Below, piece by piece: positions 34,694-49,735 of a DNA stretch of 64,000 bases. Every line of letters begins with the position of its first letter. Position 1 is the stretch's first letter. This stretch comes from Gadus chalcogrammus (taxonomy: Eukaryota; Chordata; Actinopteri; Gadiformes; Gadidae), in the NCBI RefSeq assembly GCF_026213295.1, contig NC_079418.1:11622380-11686379 (forward strand), given 5' to 3'. The notes beneath the pieces were generated by a model. The model saw only the letters and a list, made by a program, of their open reading frames with translations. It was not told the origin of the DNA and did no database searches. A program made the translations under genes and the position numbers.

Positions 34694-35492
34694 TTATAAA
34701 GTAATAATGAAATTATGCAAGGCAGGTAAAAGGGGAACGTTATGCCATGGAATTGAGGAGAAAAAGATAACAGGGAAAAGAAAGGTGAGGAAACCAACAG
34801 GGATATGTGATTAAAGTAAACAGGAGAGCGATGAACAATAAGTTCAATGCGATAGGAACACAAAGGATATATCAGGAGTGGGAGCACACACACGCGATAT
34901 TTCATACTGAGAGTAATTGGCTTGAAATGTTACTTGAAATGTTTGAGCGTTAAAGGTACGTTTTTTTGGGGGACGCCATAAGACCGAATGAACTCCCATT
35001 ATTACTGGCTCTGTGTCTATAGTCTTCTTCACAACTCCTTCACCCCCGTGGCGTCCCTTTTCGTACGGCACAGGACCTTGAGTCAGGGAGGAGGAAACAC
35101 GTTTATAATTTTTATTGCTTTGTGTTGCAGCCGATGACGCCCATCCAGTTTGCTCAAATGAAAGCTTTCCCTGAGGCTTGAAGTAATGAAGCCACAGAAA
35201 GACTTGTTCTTAAGTGCGGGTGGACAGCATCCGCACTCATTAACGTTGCTTTTGTCAAGTGAAGGACCCAAAAAACAGCAGTCGAGTCAGTGGGCGTAGC
35301 GAGAGGTTGATGAAATAGGAAGTAAGGGTCTCATTAGGCACAATGACAAACAACCTGGCTGTTGGATGCGAGAAGAAGTGATGGGATGTCAAAGAATATT
35401 TGAACCTATTCAAAATGTAAAGTATGGAAATTAAAAGTCCAAAGTCATTTGAAAAAAATACAGCAGTAAAGCATTTTGCAGAACAACATACC
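34694..35492. other. unassigned non-coding DNA
   Basis: I see no gene or nameable repeat. Confidence 0.4.

Positions 35493-35540
<48 letters not shown>
35493..35540. repeat. (AC)n microsatellite
   Basis: This is a pure AC tract of about 48 bp followed by a short A run. Confidence 0.96.
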
Positions 35541-35544
<4 letters not shown>

Positions 35545-35554
35545 AATAATGGCG

Positions 35555-35905
35555 CTATAGCCCTTTGTGACAACCAAGATTAGAAGTTTAGGCAGGTCTT
35601 GGTGAGATGATAATAAAGCTATAGCCCTTGGTGACGTCACAGATTAGAAGGTAAAACAGGATTTGGTGGAACGATGGATCGAGGCGGAAACCTTCCTGAC
35701 ATCAGTTCAGTAGTTCGGACAGGATTGGTGAAAGGATTGATCGCAATGTTGAGGGACATCACAGATTAGTAGTTGGGACAGGAATTGGTGACACCATTGA
35801 TCGATATGTAGGCCTTTCTGACATAACAGATTAGTAGTTTAGACATTACTTGGTGAAACGATTGATAATGGTGGAGGCCTTTGTGACAGATAAGTTATCA
35901 GCACA
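35555..35905. repeat. degenerate tandem repeat, about 64-bp unit
   Basis: Five to six diverged units share CCTTTGTGACATCACAGATTAG, AGTAGTTTAGGACAG and TTGGTGAAACGATTGAT in order. They start near 35560, 35624, 35690, 35752, 35811 and 35876. Confidence 0.72.
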
Positions 35906-36010
35906 TATACTATGTATTTGTCTGCAATACAACCCAAGATGTGTTATTTGATGTTGTTGTGAGACCCCAGAATATTAATCTGAGAAGGTCTGTACATTAA
36001 CACTACCTAC
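35815..36010. repeat. direct duplication, copy 1 (about 195 bp)
   Basis: This stretch, from TTAGTAGTTTAGACATTACTTG through GACCCCAGAATATTAATCTG to ACATTAACACTAC, recurs at 37086-37284 in the same orientation with scattered substitutions and small indels. It overlaps the end of the 64-bp array. Confidence 0.85.
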
Positions 36011-36522
36011 CTTACACTACCTAACTAGTGTATTGTAGGCAGGATTGTGAACTGGATATGTTATTGTGTAGTGAGTATATATTCACAATATCCGCAGTGT
36101 AGACTTCCTCAAGCAAGTTGCTTGAGATGCCTCACTTGCACCCTAATGACTTGCATTTCAAATCACTGTCAAGTCACCTTCCATAAAAGCGTCTACAAAA
36201 ATAGCAATCAACTGTGGAATGTGTTTGTTATTACTTAGTCACAAATGTGGCCTCTTGCATGCCCTTGTTGTGCATTAGCATGAAAGGCGCGGAAAATGGT
36301 AATAAATAATTGCTGGGCTGATTTATTTCAATGAAAAATTATGCATTCTCTATTCCTATTTTATGTTCCCCTTTATGCTGGAATTAGATACCAAGAGTGT
36401 TCAATAGCAATACAAATACAAATGATTTGCCCAAAAAAAAAAAGTCTTTAAATTGTAAATGTTTTCCAGGGAATATAATGTAGGCTATGTGCTGGTTCTG
36501 TGAGGTCTACACAAGAGTATAT
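36011..36522. other. unassigned DNA between duplication and MITE
   Basis: I see no gene. An A-rich run lies at 36433-36445. 36260-36350 is rich in AATAAAT and ATTTATT words. Confidence 0.4.
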
Positions 36523-37074
36523 TGCCGCTTTTCCACCGCACATGTAGCTCGACTCGACACGACTCGACACGACACGACTCGACACGGTAGCAGCACGGGT
36601 CCTTTTCCACCGCAAATAGTACCTCCTGGACGTGGGCGGGGTCGGCTGCGCGAAAGGGCTGTGACGTATTTTTGTACGCGACGCAAACAACACCTACGCA
36701 ACCCACACATGGACAGAACCCACATAACAACAATGGAGGACATCGACAACATTACTATTATGAGCTGGCATGTTGAAGAAGTTGAAGAAGTGGAATATGT
36801 TGGCTGCGGCGCTGCTATGGCTGTTACCAGCATGGTTGCCATGTCGCTCTCGTGACTTCGTCACACTCTCTGGCCAATCAGTGGCCGGCCGTCTGCCGAC
36901 GTCACCTTTTAGCATCGGCTCAGCCGCTTGGAACCTAGAGCGAGGCGGTACTAGAAAAAGCAGCCACTTCAGGTACCAGATACCATGTTTTCGCGGTGGA
37001 AACGCAAAAAAGGCAAGCTGAGTCGAGTCGAGTCGAGTCGTGTCGAGCTTGTACCATGCAGTGGAAAAGCCGCA
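36523..37074. mobile_element. MITE with GTCGAG-rich inverted termini, about 552 bp
   Basis: The ends TGCCGCTTTTCCACCGCA and TGCAGTGGAAAAGCCGCA are inverted repeats with two mismatches. Just inside both ends are runs of CGACTCGACA and its complement. Internally, a promoter-like region precedes a short plus frame beginning MEDIDNITIMSWHVEEVEEV (about 36735), perhaps the truncated first exon of a transposase. I cannot settle the target duplication, so the superfamily stays open. Confidence 0.72.
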
Positions 37075-37085
37075 TGTGTGTGGTA

Positions 37086-37284
37086 ATCTTTTTATCATAA
37101 CATATTAGTAGTTCAGACGTTACTTGGTGAAACGATTGATAAAGGTGAAGGCCTTTTTGACTCACAGATTAGTTATCAAATACTATGTGTTTGCCTGCAA
37201 TACAACCCAAGATGTGGTATTTGATGTTGTTGTTATGAGACCACAGAATATCAATCTGAGAAGGCCTGTACATTAACACTACAT
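37086..37284. repeat. direct duplication, copy 2
   Basis: This is the partner of 35815-36010. It starts 12 bp after the MITE's right end. Confidence 0.85.
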
Positions 37285-37309
37285 TCATACATACATAGAT
37301 ACATACATA

Positions 37310-39030
<1,721 letters not shown>

Positions 39031-39195
39031 GGTAGTTATTTTAGACCACAGACAACATGTCTCTCTCTGGAGTCTAGTTAGCTGTGCGCCCTTGATCCTG
39101 CAGGCGCGAGGCACACACTCACACGCGCACAGGATTCACATTCTATTATGCGCTTTTTGAAAAGAAAAGACCAAGCGTGATACTGAGAATTGTAT

Positions 39196-41212
<2,017 letters not shown>

Positions 41213-41567
41213 GCTAGCATCACCCTGTGTGGTACAAAGGGCGAGCATCACCCTGTGTGGTACAAAGGGCTAGCATCACCCTGTGTGGTACAAAGGGATA
41301 GCATCACCCTGTGTGGTACAAAGGGCTAGCATCACCCTGTGTGGTACAAAGGGCTAGCATCACCCTGTGTGGTACAAAGGGCTAGCATCACCCTGTGTGG
41401 TACAAAGGGCTAGCATCACCCTGTGTGGTACAAAGGGATAGCATCACCCTGTGTGGTACAAAGGGGTAGCATCACCCTGTGTGGTACAAAGGGCTAGCAT
41501 CACCCTGTGTGGTACAAAGTGCTAGCATCACCCTGTGTGGTACAAAGGGATAGGATCACCCTGTGTG
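41213..41567. repeat. 28-bp minisatellite, about 12.6 copies
   Basis: The unit CTAGCATCACCCTGTGTG followed by GTACAAAGGG repeats head to tail. The first base of the unit varies (C, A or G), and the last copy is partial. There are no spacers, so this is a minisatellite and not a CRISPR-like array. Confidence 0.95.
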
Positions 41568-41904
41568 TATGTCTGTCTTTTCATCTTTCATGTTAACTGC
41601 GTAGCTAGCGGACTCCGGCTTCTCTGTCACTCATCGCCCGATCGTCGATGCATCTATGTTCCTGTATTCAAGGTCATCGGGTTCTAACCCTCTGCTCCTG
41701 CCCAGACCATCGCACCACCGCGGCGCTGTTCCTCCACGCCACCTCCCTGGTTCCTCCTCCGACCCGGCTGGCCTCCTGCATCCCACAGCGTCGGCTCCTT
41801 TCCTATCGAAAGAAGATTCAAACTGCTGCAATCCTAGTCTGTGTTGTGCGTTTTGGGCTCCTTTGTGGGATACAAGGGATACCTTTGTGACATCATAAAT
41901 GCGA
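41568..41904. other. unassigned DNA
   Basis: GC-richer sequence with an 80-codon frame on the plus strand. I see no recognisable domain. Confidence 0.35.
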
Positions 41905-41931
41905 CACACACACACACACACACACCCACGC

Positions 41932-41977
<46 letters not shown>

Positions 41978-41981
41978 ACGC

Positions 41982-42028
<47 letters not shown>
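41905..42028. repeat. (CA)n microsatellite with CG variants
   Basis: CA tract with interspersed GCACGCAC units near 41928-41992. Confidence 0.96.
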
Positions 42029-42030
<2 letters not shown>

Positions 42031-42827
42031 AACCGTAACCAAGTCTAAAACAACACATCAAACCCTTAGGATTTGTGGTATTTGTGCACAGCCAAATGCT
42101 GTGGCCATGCCTTGATTACAGCCGCTTGGTACAAACCCACCCTTAACTAATGTTGCCTGACTCTTCCTGAAGGTTGACTGCATGCACATTAGATGATATT
42201 TAGGCCGCTTGGGTCAGGAAACACAGCTGTCACATGATTTAAAGCAAAAGAGCAATTCCCCCAATGAACCATGTATAATTAATCTCTCTCTCTCTGCCTG
42301 CTGGGATACTGGTGAGAGGGATGATTTGGGTAGAAGAATGTCAGGTGGAAAATATACTTTTCTTTTCTGACCTTTCTTCAACCTCCTTGAGAACCGATTA
42401 GTAAATTCCTCTGCATTAACACGTTTTTACAAAGCGGTGTTGCTTGGTGTCGGGGAGAAGCTACAATAAACTGGCGTCTGCGTCCCGCATGAATAGAGCT
42501 CTGATCATTTCACTTTGTTCATTACAAATGCGGTACTTGAGCAAGAGCTGCTCAGATTTGGAAAGATCCCAAAACCCATTCAGAACAATTAAACTTGGTT
42601 GCAAAGATCCTAATCCGGCCCGTGGTCATTCTCTAAGGAGTCAAGCGTTTATGTTTCCGGAAATCTGGATGCATTAAAAAACCTGTGAGGTGAGAATATG
42701 TCAGTTTTCAGTGTGTTATTGCAATTCCGGAGAAGGCAGAGCGATAATGCATGTTGAAAAAACATCTTACTATCTAATCTACCAATGAAAGAAGTAGGCT
42801 ACGTATGTTTGTCTATCTGTTCTTGCA
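42029..42827. other. unassigned non-coding DNA
   Basis: I see no gene or nameable repeat. Confidence 0.4.
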
Positions 42828-42835
42828 GTGGCGTA

Positions 42836-43263
42836 ACAAGGCAACGATGGGCCCGTATGCAGGATGTTCAAGGCGGGCCTTGTTGACGGGGGGGCTGGTT
42901 AAATATGGATATGTCTCCTCATGCTCGACACAGGAGACCTTATATCAAAAAGGTCATGTGAGTGACGCGTAGGCTATATGAATCACGTGACAGCCTACGC
43001 CCGGCCTCTCAGGATCTTAACTAAAAGGCAATACCCGATCATTTAAATAGATAAAAATGTGCTTACTTACATCATAGCTGCATTTTCCGGGCTTTCCTCT
43101 GAGCGAAGTTGTCAATTAAGTCCTTCACGTCCAGGTGACGCGCACGGGCATTCTCAATTGAGAGTATCGTAAGTGGAACATTTCGAAGACCGTCGGGCGG
43201 GCCCCTGATTGGCCCGGGCCCATACGCGCCCGCATACCCTGCTTACCGATAGTTACGCCACTG
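42836..43263. mobile_element. hAT-type MITE, 428 bp, perfect 8-bp target duplication
   Basis: The ends CAGTGGCGTAACAAGG and TAGTTACGCCACTG are inverted repeats of the CAGNGGCGTAAC type. TGTTCTTG occurs exactly on both sides (42828-42835 and 43264-43271). The interior is non-coding and includes a 113-bp DIRS terminal-repeat fragment (42906-43018). It lies 149 bp before the giant palindromic element. Confidence 0.93.
42906..43018 (+). repeat. DIRS terminal-repeat fragment inside the hAT MITE
   Basis: From TGGATATGTCTCCTCATG to CTCTCAGGATCTT this 113-bp segment matches 52854-52966 with one mismatch (ACCTTATATC versus AGCTTATATC). Flanking sequence differs at both edges. At the other location it belongs to the end of a DIRS element. 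Confidence 0.93.
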
Positions 43264-43439
43264 TGTTCTTGCATTGACTCGAAAACTGTTCATCTGATTG
43301 AGTTCACATTTATTGCTTGGGAGCAAAGAAAGTGCAGCGTTGACTGTGAGCTCTTGAAACTGCAATAGTAATGATGAAGGTACTTTTGGAGAAGACGCAA
43401 TGGGAATGACAGGGTAACCCTTCCTTTTACAGTCCCCTA

Positions 43440-43760
43440 ATTACTAGGTATTTACCCGGTACATACATGGTAAATTATAGTGTATTACTGGGTAATTACC
43501 ACTGGTAATAAGAAGGTAAATACAGAGGTAGTTACCCGGTAAATACATGGTAAATCATAGTGTATTACTGGGTAATTACCACTGGTAATAAGAAGGTAAA
43601 TACAGAGGTAGTTACCCGGTAAATACATGGTTAATCATAGTGTATTACTGGGTAATTACCACTGGTAATAAGAAGGTAAATACAGAGGAATTATCCGGTA
43701 AATTATAGTGTATTACTGTGTAATTACCACTGGTAATAAGAAGGTAAATACAGAGGAATT
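43440..43760. repeat. 80-bp subterminal tandem repeat, left arm
   Basis: There are about four copies of a unit containing ACTGGTAATAAGAAGGTAAA and TAGTTACCCGGTAAATACAT. The last copy is shortened. It is mirrored at 49430-49735. Confidence 0.88.
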
Positions 43761-44029
43761 ACAGCTGATGTACCAAGTAAAACCTCCACTATTACCCATC
43801 AACTCAACTAAGTAGTGTGTGAGTTGTAACTGTTTTAGGTTGGTAATAACTCCGATATTGTGTACTTCCTAGGAAATTAGGCAACCAATTCTTAGAAACA
43901 CCTATTATCCAAGGTTTATGTTGGTAACAGCCCAAATGTAATGATGTATCTAGAAATTAGCATAGTACTTTCCAATAAAATACTTTTTCTTAGTTATTAT
44001 TCATAGCTACACCCATTTAGAAAGGGTTT

Positions 44030-45215
44030 ATTCAGTTTATTCAGGAAGTTTTCCTCTAGTGTCATGGTACATCTTCTTAAATACTGGGTACAAAGCCGTT
44101 TGTTTCCATGGTATTACCAGGTTCTTACCATATCCTTTATAATAGATACATTCCATTGTCCATGCAGTCAACACAAACTTGTACCATGTACGTTCTGCGA
44201 CGTTACCAAGTAAAACACGACAATTTACCCAGTAAGTAAGCTGAAACTGTACTGTAAAAGGAAGCCTTGTTTGTTTCCATGGTATTACCAGGTTCTTACC
44301 ATATAATTTGTAATACATTATTCCCTTTTCCATGCAGTCAACACAAACTTGTACCATGTACGTTCTGCGACGTTACCAAGTAAAACACGACAATTTACCC
44401 AGTAATTAAGCTGAAACTGTACTGTAAAAGGAAGCCTTGTTTGTTTCCATGGTATTACCAGGTTCTTACCATATAATTTGTAATACATTATTCCCTTTTC
44501 CATGCAGTCAACACAAACTTGTACCATGTACGTTCTGCGACGTTACCAAGTAAAACACGACAATTTACCCAGTAAGTAAGCTGAAACTGTACTGTAAAAG
44601 GAAGCCTCGTTTGTTTCCATGGTATTACCAGGTTCTTACCATATAATTTGTAATACATTATTCCCTTTTCCATGCAGTCAACACAAACTTGTACCATGTA
44701 CGTTCTGCGACATTACCAAGTAAAACACGACAATTTACCCAGTAATTAAGCTAAAACTGTACTGTAAAAGGAAGCCTTGTTTGTTTCCATGGTATTACCA
44801 GGTTCTTACCATATAATTTGTAATACATTATTCCCTTTTCCATGCAGTCAACACAAACTTGTACCATGTACGTTCTGCGACGTTACCAAGTAAAACACGA
44901 CAATTTACCCAGTAATTAAGCTGCAACTGTACTGTAAAAGGAAGCCTCGTTTGTTTCCATGGTATTACCAGGTTCTTACCATATAATTTGTAATACATTA
45001 TTCCCTTTTCCATGCAGTCAACACAAACTTGTACCATGTACGTTCTGCGACGTTACCAAGTAAAACACGACAATTTACCCAGTAATTAAGCTGAAACTGT
45101 ACTGTAAAAGGAAGCCTCGTTTGTTTCCATGGTATTACCAGGCTCTTACCATACAAGTTGTAACTGGTTATTCCCTTTTCCATGCAATCAACACAAACCA
45201 TATATGTTCTGCAAC
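44030..45215 (-). repeat. 170-bp tandem repeat array, left arm (six main copies)
   Basis: The unit runs from ACGTACATGGTACAAGTTTG through GGTAATACCATGGAAACAAA to TGGTAACGTCGCAGA, read on the minus strand. The marker CGTTCTGCGA/CGTTCTGCGACG recurs every 170 bp, six times, with diverged partial copies at both ends. Overlapping 69-codon frames arise because the unit has only occasional stops. Confidence 0.93.
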
Positions 45216-45476
45216 ATCGTTCACCAGTAGTTAAGCACTTTAATTGTTGTTATAAAACCCCAAACCACTATTGATGAAAGACATATTAAAATTAAACAAA
45301 ATCAAAGGCTTATCTTTCAAACAATGCATATCTCACAAACAGGCACTGAACACTGAAGAAATCGGACAAACAAAAGAGCCGTCCACATCAACTCAATTTA
45401 AATGTTACTGATGGTGTTTTCATAAAACACATGACAGTGTTATGGCAAGTGACCACAAGGAAGACTGCTTCAACCT

Positions 45477-45677
45477 CTACAATTTGAATAAGTGGTGAAT
45501 GCCATGCAGCAATCTGCCTATGGGAGCATCTTCGTGGTCATTCGCAAACCAATGAGTCCACTCGATGAATGAGAGATGACTCTGTAGTGCCTTCTCTGAG
45601 GTATCCCTGCAGTCTCCACATCTGGGATTTGAAGGCTGACCAAGACTTGACCAGGTACCTCCAAATCTCCCCTTCAA
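45477..45677 (-). CDS. 66-codon ORF in left arm, function unknown
   Basis: I do not recognise this protein. The frame begins MKGRFGGTWSSLGQPSNPRC, contains CGDCRDTSEKALQSHLSFIE and ends GRLLHGIHHLFKL. It is rich in His, Trp and Cys with a CxxC pair, so metal or nucleic-acid binding is conceivable but unproven. The copy in the right arm (47288-47488) differs at one residue (Glu versus Lys in NDHxDAP). A TCTTCTGATTCTTGAAG acceptor-like word lies just upstream, so it may be an exon of the element's own gene rather than a stand-alone ORF. Two copies in an inverted repeat will agree through shared origin or gene conversion, so agreement alone does not prove coding. Confidence 0.4.
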   Translation of the reverse strand: MKGRFGGTWSSLGQPSNPRCGDCRDTSEKALQSHLSFIEWTHWFANDHEDAPIGRLLHGIHHLFKL

Positions 45678-45831
45678 GAATCAGAAGACAAGAAAATAAA
45701 CATTAGGACTGTCAATTAATGAACATTTCTAGAACATGTAGAACTCAAAGATTATTTTGTTTATCAGTTAAGAAAGGATGCTGGTCCTCTGGCCATTGTG
45801 TTTGGTCATATTGAAAAGAGAAAAAGGCATA

Positions 45832-46090
45832 GCCATAAATGCAGTTAATAGGACGGGAGGGGACAGGCAGTTAGCTCCGGTTAGCCCTTTAGCATCGAGC
45901 TAGCGGAGCTTCTGTCATTCAAATAACTCGGACATGTTGTCTAAAACCTACAACACCCAATTTATTAAAATATCCGGATTTAATCGGGCTCTCTCCCATA
46001 AGTACAGTTAATAGGACGGGAAGAGACAGGCTCTGTTAGCCCCGGTTAGCGCGATGCTAAAGAGCAGCTCTACCGGAGCATGCCACCTCA
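45832..46090. repeat. internal duplication in left arm
   Basis: CAGTTAATAGGACGGGAGGGGACAGG near 45840 and CAGTTAATAGGACGGGAAGAGACAGG near 46006 start two related blocks that continue through GTTAGC-rich sequence. The same pair is mirrored in the right arm (about 46880-47130). Confidence 0.75.
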
Positions 46091-46373
46091 ACAGGTGCAA
46101 GTTAGCCTCCGGTTTGATATTCGCCGGATATTCGGTTTACCACCCAATCGGATTCATCAACATAAGTGCAATACATTACGGGCTTAGTATGTTGAGGACG
46201 GTTTAGGACACCGTATCGCGAAAAATCACAAACACATGTTGTCGCCATCAATGTCTGTGCAACAACGTCATTTACGTTCCGGCTGCTACCTGTTTTAGGG
46301 ACCGTCAACAAATTACACTCACCTACTGTTGGCAGAGACGTTACCATGGAATTGTTTCAGGAAATGAATCACA

Positions 46374-46590
46374 CAAATATATTGCAATATAGTTAATCAT
46401 AATGCAGTTAATAGTTTAATATTCGACAAAAATCGACCAAACTATATTTGAAATTATTAATTGCATCCCGTTTAACAATAATGCAATATATTAGCAAAGT
46501 TACCTGCAGTAAGTAGCAGCCCACCATTGGCAACTACTACTACAATCAGGTGACAAAATGTATTTTTTTGTGATTTTTATGTTATTTTAT
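46374..46590. other. unique spacer at the palindrome centre
   Basis: This AT-rich stretch is not mirrored. It contains CAATATATT words and a TTTTTTTGTGATTTTTATG run. It holds no ORF of note, so no transposase sits at the centre. Confidence 0.75.
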
Positions 46591-47287
46591 ATGATTTATT
46601 TCCAGAAACAATTCCATGGTAACGTCTCTGCCACCAGTCGGTGAGTGTAACTTGTTGACGGTCCCTAAAACAGGTAGCAGCCAGAGAACGTAAATGACGT
46701 AGTTGCACAGACATCGATGGCGACAACATGTGTTTGTGATTTTTCGCGATACGGTGTCCTAAACCGTCCTCAACATACTAAGCCCGTAATGTATTGCACT
46801 TATGTTGATGAATCCGATTGGGTGGTAAACCGAATATCCGGCGAATATCAAACCGGAGGCTAACTTGCACCTGTTGAGGTGGCATGCTCCGGTAGAGCTG
46901 CTCTTTAGCATCGCGCTAACCGGGGCTAACAGAGCCTGTCTCTTCCCGTCCTATTAACTGTACTTATGGGAGAGAGCCCGATTAAATCCGGATATTTTAA
47001 TAAATTGGGTGCTATAGGTTTTAAACAACATGTCCGAGTTATTTGAATGACAGAAGCTCCGCTAGCTCGATGCTAAAGGGCTAACCGGAGCTAACTGCCT
47101 GTCCCCTCCCGTCCTATTAACTGCATTTATGGCTATGCCTTTTTCTCTTTTCAATATGACCAAACACAATGGCCAGAGGACCAGCATCCTTTCTTAACTG
47201 ATAAACAAAATAATCTTTGAGTTCTACATGTTCTAGAAATGTTCATTAATTGACAGTCCTAATGTTTATTTTCTTGTCTTCTGATTC

Positions 47288-47488
47288 TTGAAGGGGAGAT
47301 TTGGAGGTACCTGGTCAAGTCTTGGTCAGCCTTCAAATCCCAGATGTGGAGACTGCAGGGATACCTCAGAGAAGGCACTACAGAGTCATCTCTCATTCAT
47401 CGAGTGGACTCATTGGTTTGCGAATGACCACAAAGATGCTCCCATAGGCAGATTGCTGCATGGCATTCACCACTTATTCAAATTGTAG
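47288..47488 (+). CDS. 66-codon ORF in right arm, mirror of 45477-45677
   Basis: The frame is identical to the left-arm ORF except for one residue (Lys instead of Glu). It has the same upstream acceptor-like word (TCTTCTGATTCTTGAAG) and is followed by sequence matching the left arm out to the 170-bp array. Function is unknown. It could be an exon of a lost transposase or a chance frame kept in both arms by recent duplication. The two ORFs point outward, away from the palindrome centre. Confidence 0.4.
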   Translation: MKGRFGGTWSSLGQPSNPRCGDCRDTSEKALQSHLSFIEWTHWFANDHKDAPIGRLLHGIHHLFKL

Positions 47489-47764
47489 AGGTTGAAGCAG
47501 TCTTCCTTGTGGTCACTTGCCATAACACTGTCATGTGTTCTATGAAAACACCATCAGTAACATTTAAATTGAGTTGATGTGGACGGCTCTTTTTTTTGGC
47601 CAATTTCTTCAGTGTTCAGTGCCTGTTTGTGAGATATGCATTTGTTTGAAAGATAAGCCCTTGATTTTGTTTAATTTTAATATGTCTTTCATCAACAGTG
47701 GTTTGGGTTTTTATAATAAAAATTAAAGTGCTTAACTACTGGTGAACGATGTTGCAGAACATAT

Positions 47765-49000
47765 ATGGTTTGTGTTGATTGCATGGAAAAGGGAATAACC
47801 AGTTACAACTTATATGGTAAGAGCCTGGTAATACCATGGAAACAAACAAGGCTTCCTTTTACAGTACAGTTTCAGCTTAATTACTGGGTAAATTGTCGTG
47901 TTTTACTTGGTAACGTCGCAGAACGTACATGGTACAAGTTTGTGTTGACTGCATGGAAAAGGGAATAATGTATTACAAATTATATGGTAAGAACCTGGTA
48001 ATACCATGGAAACAAACGAGGCTTCCTTTTACAGTACAGTTTCATCTTAATTACTGGGTAAATTGTCGTGTTTTACTTGGTAACGTCGCAGAACGTACAT
48101 GGTACAAGTTTGTGTTGACTGCATGGAAAAGGGAATTATGTATTACAAATTATATGGTAAGAACCTGGTAATACCATGGAAACAAACAAGGCTTCCTTTT
48201 ACAGTACAGTTTCAGCTTAATTACTGGGTCAATTGGTGTGTTTTACTTGGTAACGTCGCAGAACGTACATGGTACAAGTTTGTGTTGACTGCATGGAAAA
48301 GGGAATAATGTATTACAAATTATATGGTAAGAACCTGGTAATACCATGGAAACAAACAAGGCTTCCTTTTACAGTACAGTTTCAGCTTAATTACTGGGTA
48401 AATTGTCGTGTTTTACTTGGTAACGTTGCAGAACGTACATGGTACAAGTTTGTGTTGACTGCATGGAAAAGGGAATAATGTATTACAAATTATATGGTAA
48501 GAACCTGGTAATACCATGGAAACAAACGAGGCTTCCTTTTACAGTACAGTTTTAGCTTAATTACTGGGTAAATTGGTGTGTTTTACTTGGTAACGTCGCA
48601 GAACGTACATGGTACAAGTTTGTGTTGACTGCATGGAAAAGGGAATAATGTATTACAAATTATATGGTAAGAACCTGGTAATACCATGGAAACAAACGAG
48701 GCTTCCTTTTACAGTACAGTTTCAGCTTAATTACTGGGTAAATTGTCGTGTTTTACTTGGTAACGTCGCAGAACGTACATGGTACAAGTTTGTGTTGACT
48801 GCATGGAAAAGGGAATAATGTATTACAAATGATATGGTAAGAACCTGGTAATACCATGGAAACAAACGAGGCTTCCTTTTACAGTACAGTTTCAGCTTAC
48901 TTACTGGGTAAATTGTCGTGTTTTACTTGGTAACGTCGCAGAACGTACATGGTACAAGTTTGTGTTGACTGCATGGACAATGGAATGTATCTATTATAAA
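47765..49000 (+). repeat. 170-bp tandem repeat array, right arm (seven main copies)
   Basis: GAACGTACATGGTACAAG starts at about 47921, 48091, 48261, 48431, 48601, 48771 and 48941, an exact 170-bp period. This is one copy more than the left arm. Single-base variants such as GTTGCAG and AATTGGTGTG mark individual units. Confidence 0.93.
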
Positions 49001-49429
49001 GGATATGGTAAGAACCTGGTAATACCATGGAAACAAACGGCTTCGTACCCAGTATTTAAGAAGATGTACCATGACACTAGAGGAAAACTTCCTGCAGAGG
49101 TTGTTACCAGGTAAGTAATTCCATAGTGGTAAATTGAATAAACCCTTTCTAAATGGGTGTAGCTATGAATAATAACTAAGAAAATGTATTTTATTGGAAA
49201 GTACTATGCTAATTTCTAGATAGTACATCATTAAATTTGGGCTGTTACCAACATAAACCTTGGATAATAGGTTTTTCTAAGAATTGGTTGCCTAATTTCA
49301 TAGGAAGTACACAATATCGGAGTTATTACCAACCTAAAACAGTTACAACTACACCCTACTTAGTTGAGTTGATGGGTAATAGTGGAGGTTTTACTTGGTA
49401 CATCAGCTGTAATTCCTCTGTATTTACCT

Positions 49430-49735
49430 TCTTATTAACAGTGGTAATTACACAGTAATACGCTATCATTTACTGGATAATTCCTCTGTATTTACCTTCT
49501 TATTACCAGTGGTAATTACCCAGTAATACACTATGATTTACCATGTATTTACCGGGTAACTACCTCTGTATTTACCTTCTTATTACCAGTGGTAATTACC
49601 CAGTAATACACTATGATTTACCATGTATTTACCGGGTAACTACCTCTGTATTTACCTTCTTATTACCAGTGGTAATTACCCAGTAATACACTATAATTTA
49701 CCATGCAGGTACCGGGTAAATACCTAGTAATTAGG
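49430..49735. repeat. 80-bp subterminal tandem repeat, right arm
   Basis: There are about four copies of the complement of the left-arm unit (CCTTCTTATTACCAGTGGTAA and flanking sequence), ending just inside the terminus. Confidence 0.88.

Noticed and set aside
41213..41567. CRISPR-like array
   Set aside because: The 28-bp units abut with no unique spacers, and the sequence context is that of a vertebrate genome. The 36-bp array at 6789 was rejected for the same reason.
44037..48818. A family of 69-residue proteins (MVQVCVDCMEKG type)
   Set aside because: The frames overlap head to tail at exactly the 170-bp repeat period in both arms and have no domain; they come from the tandem unit.
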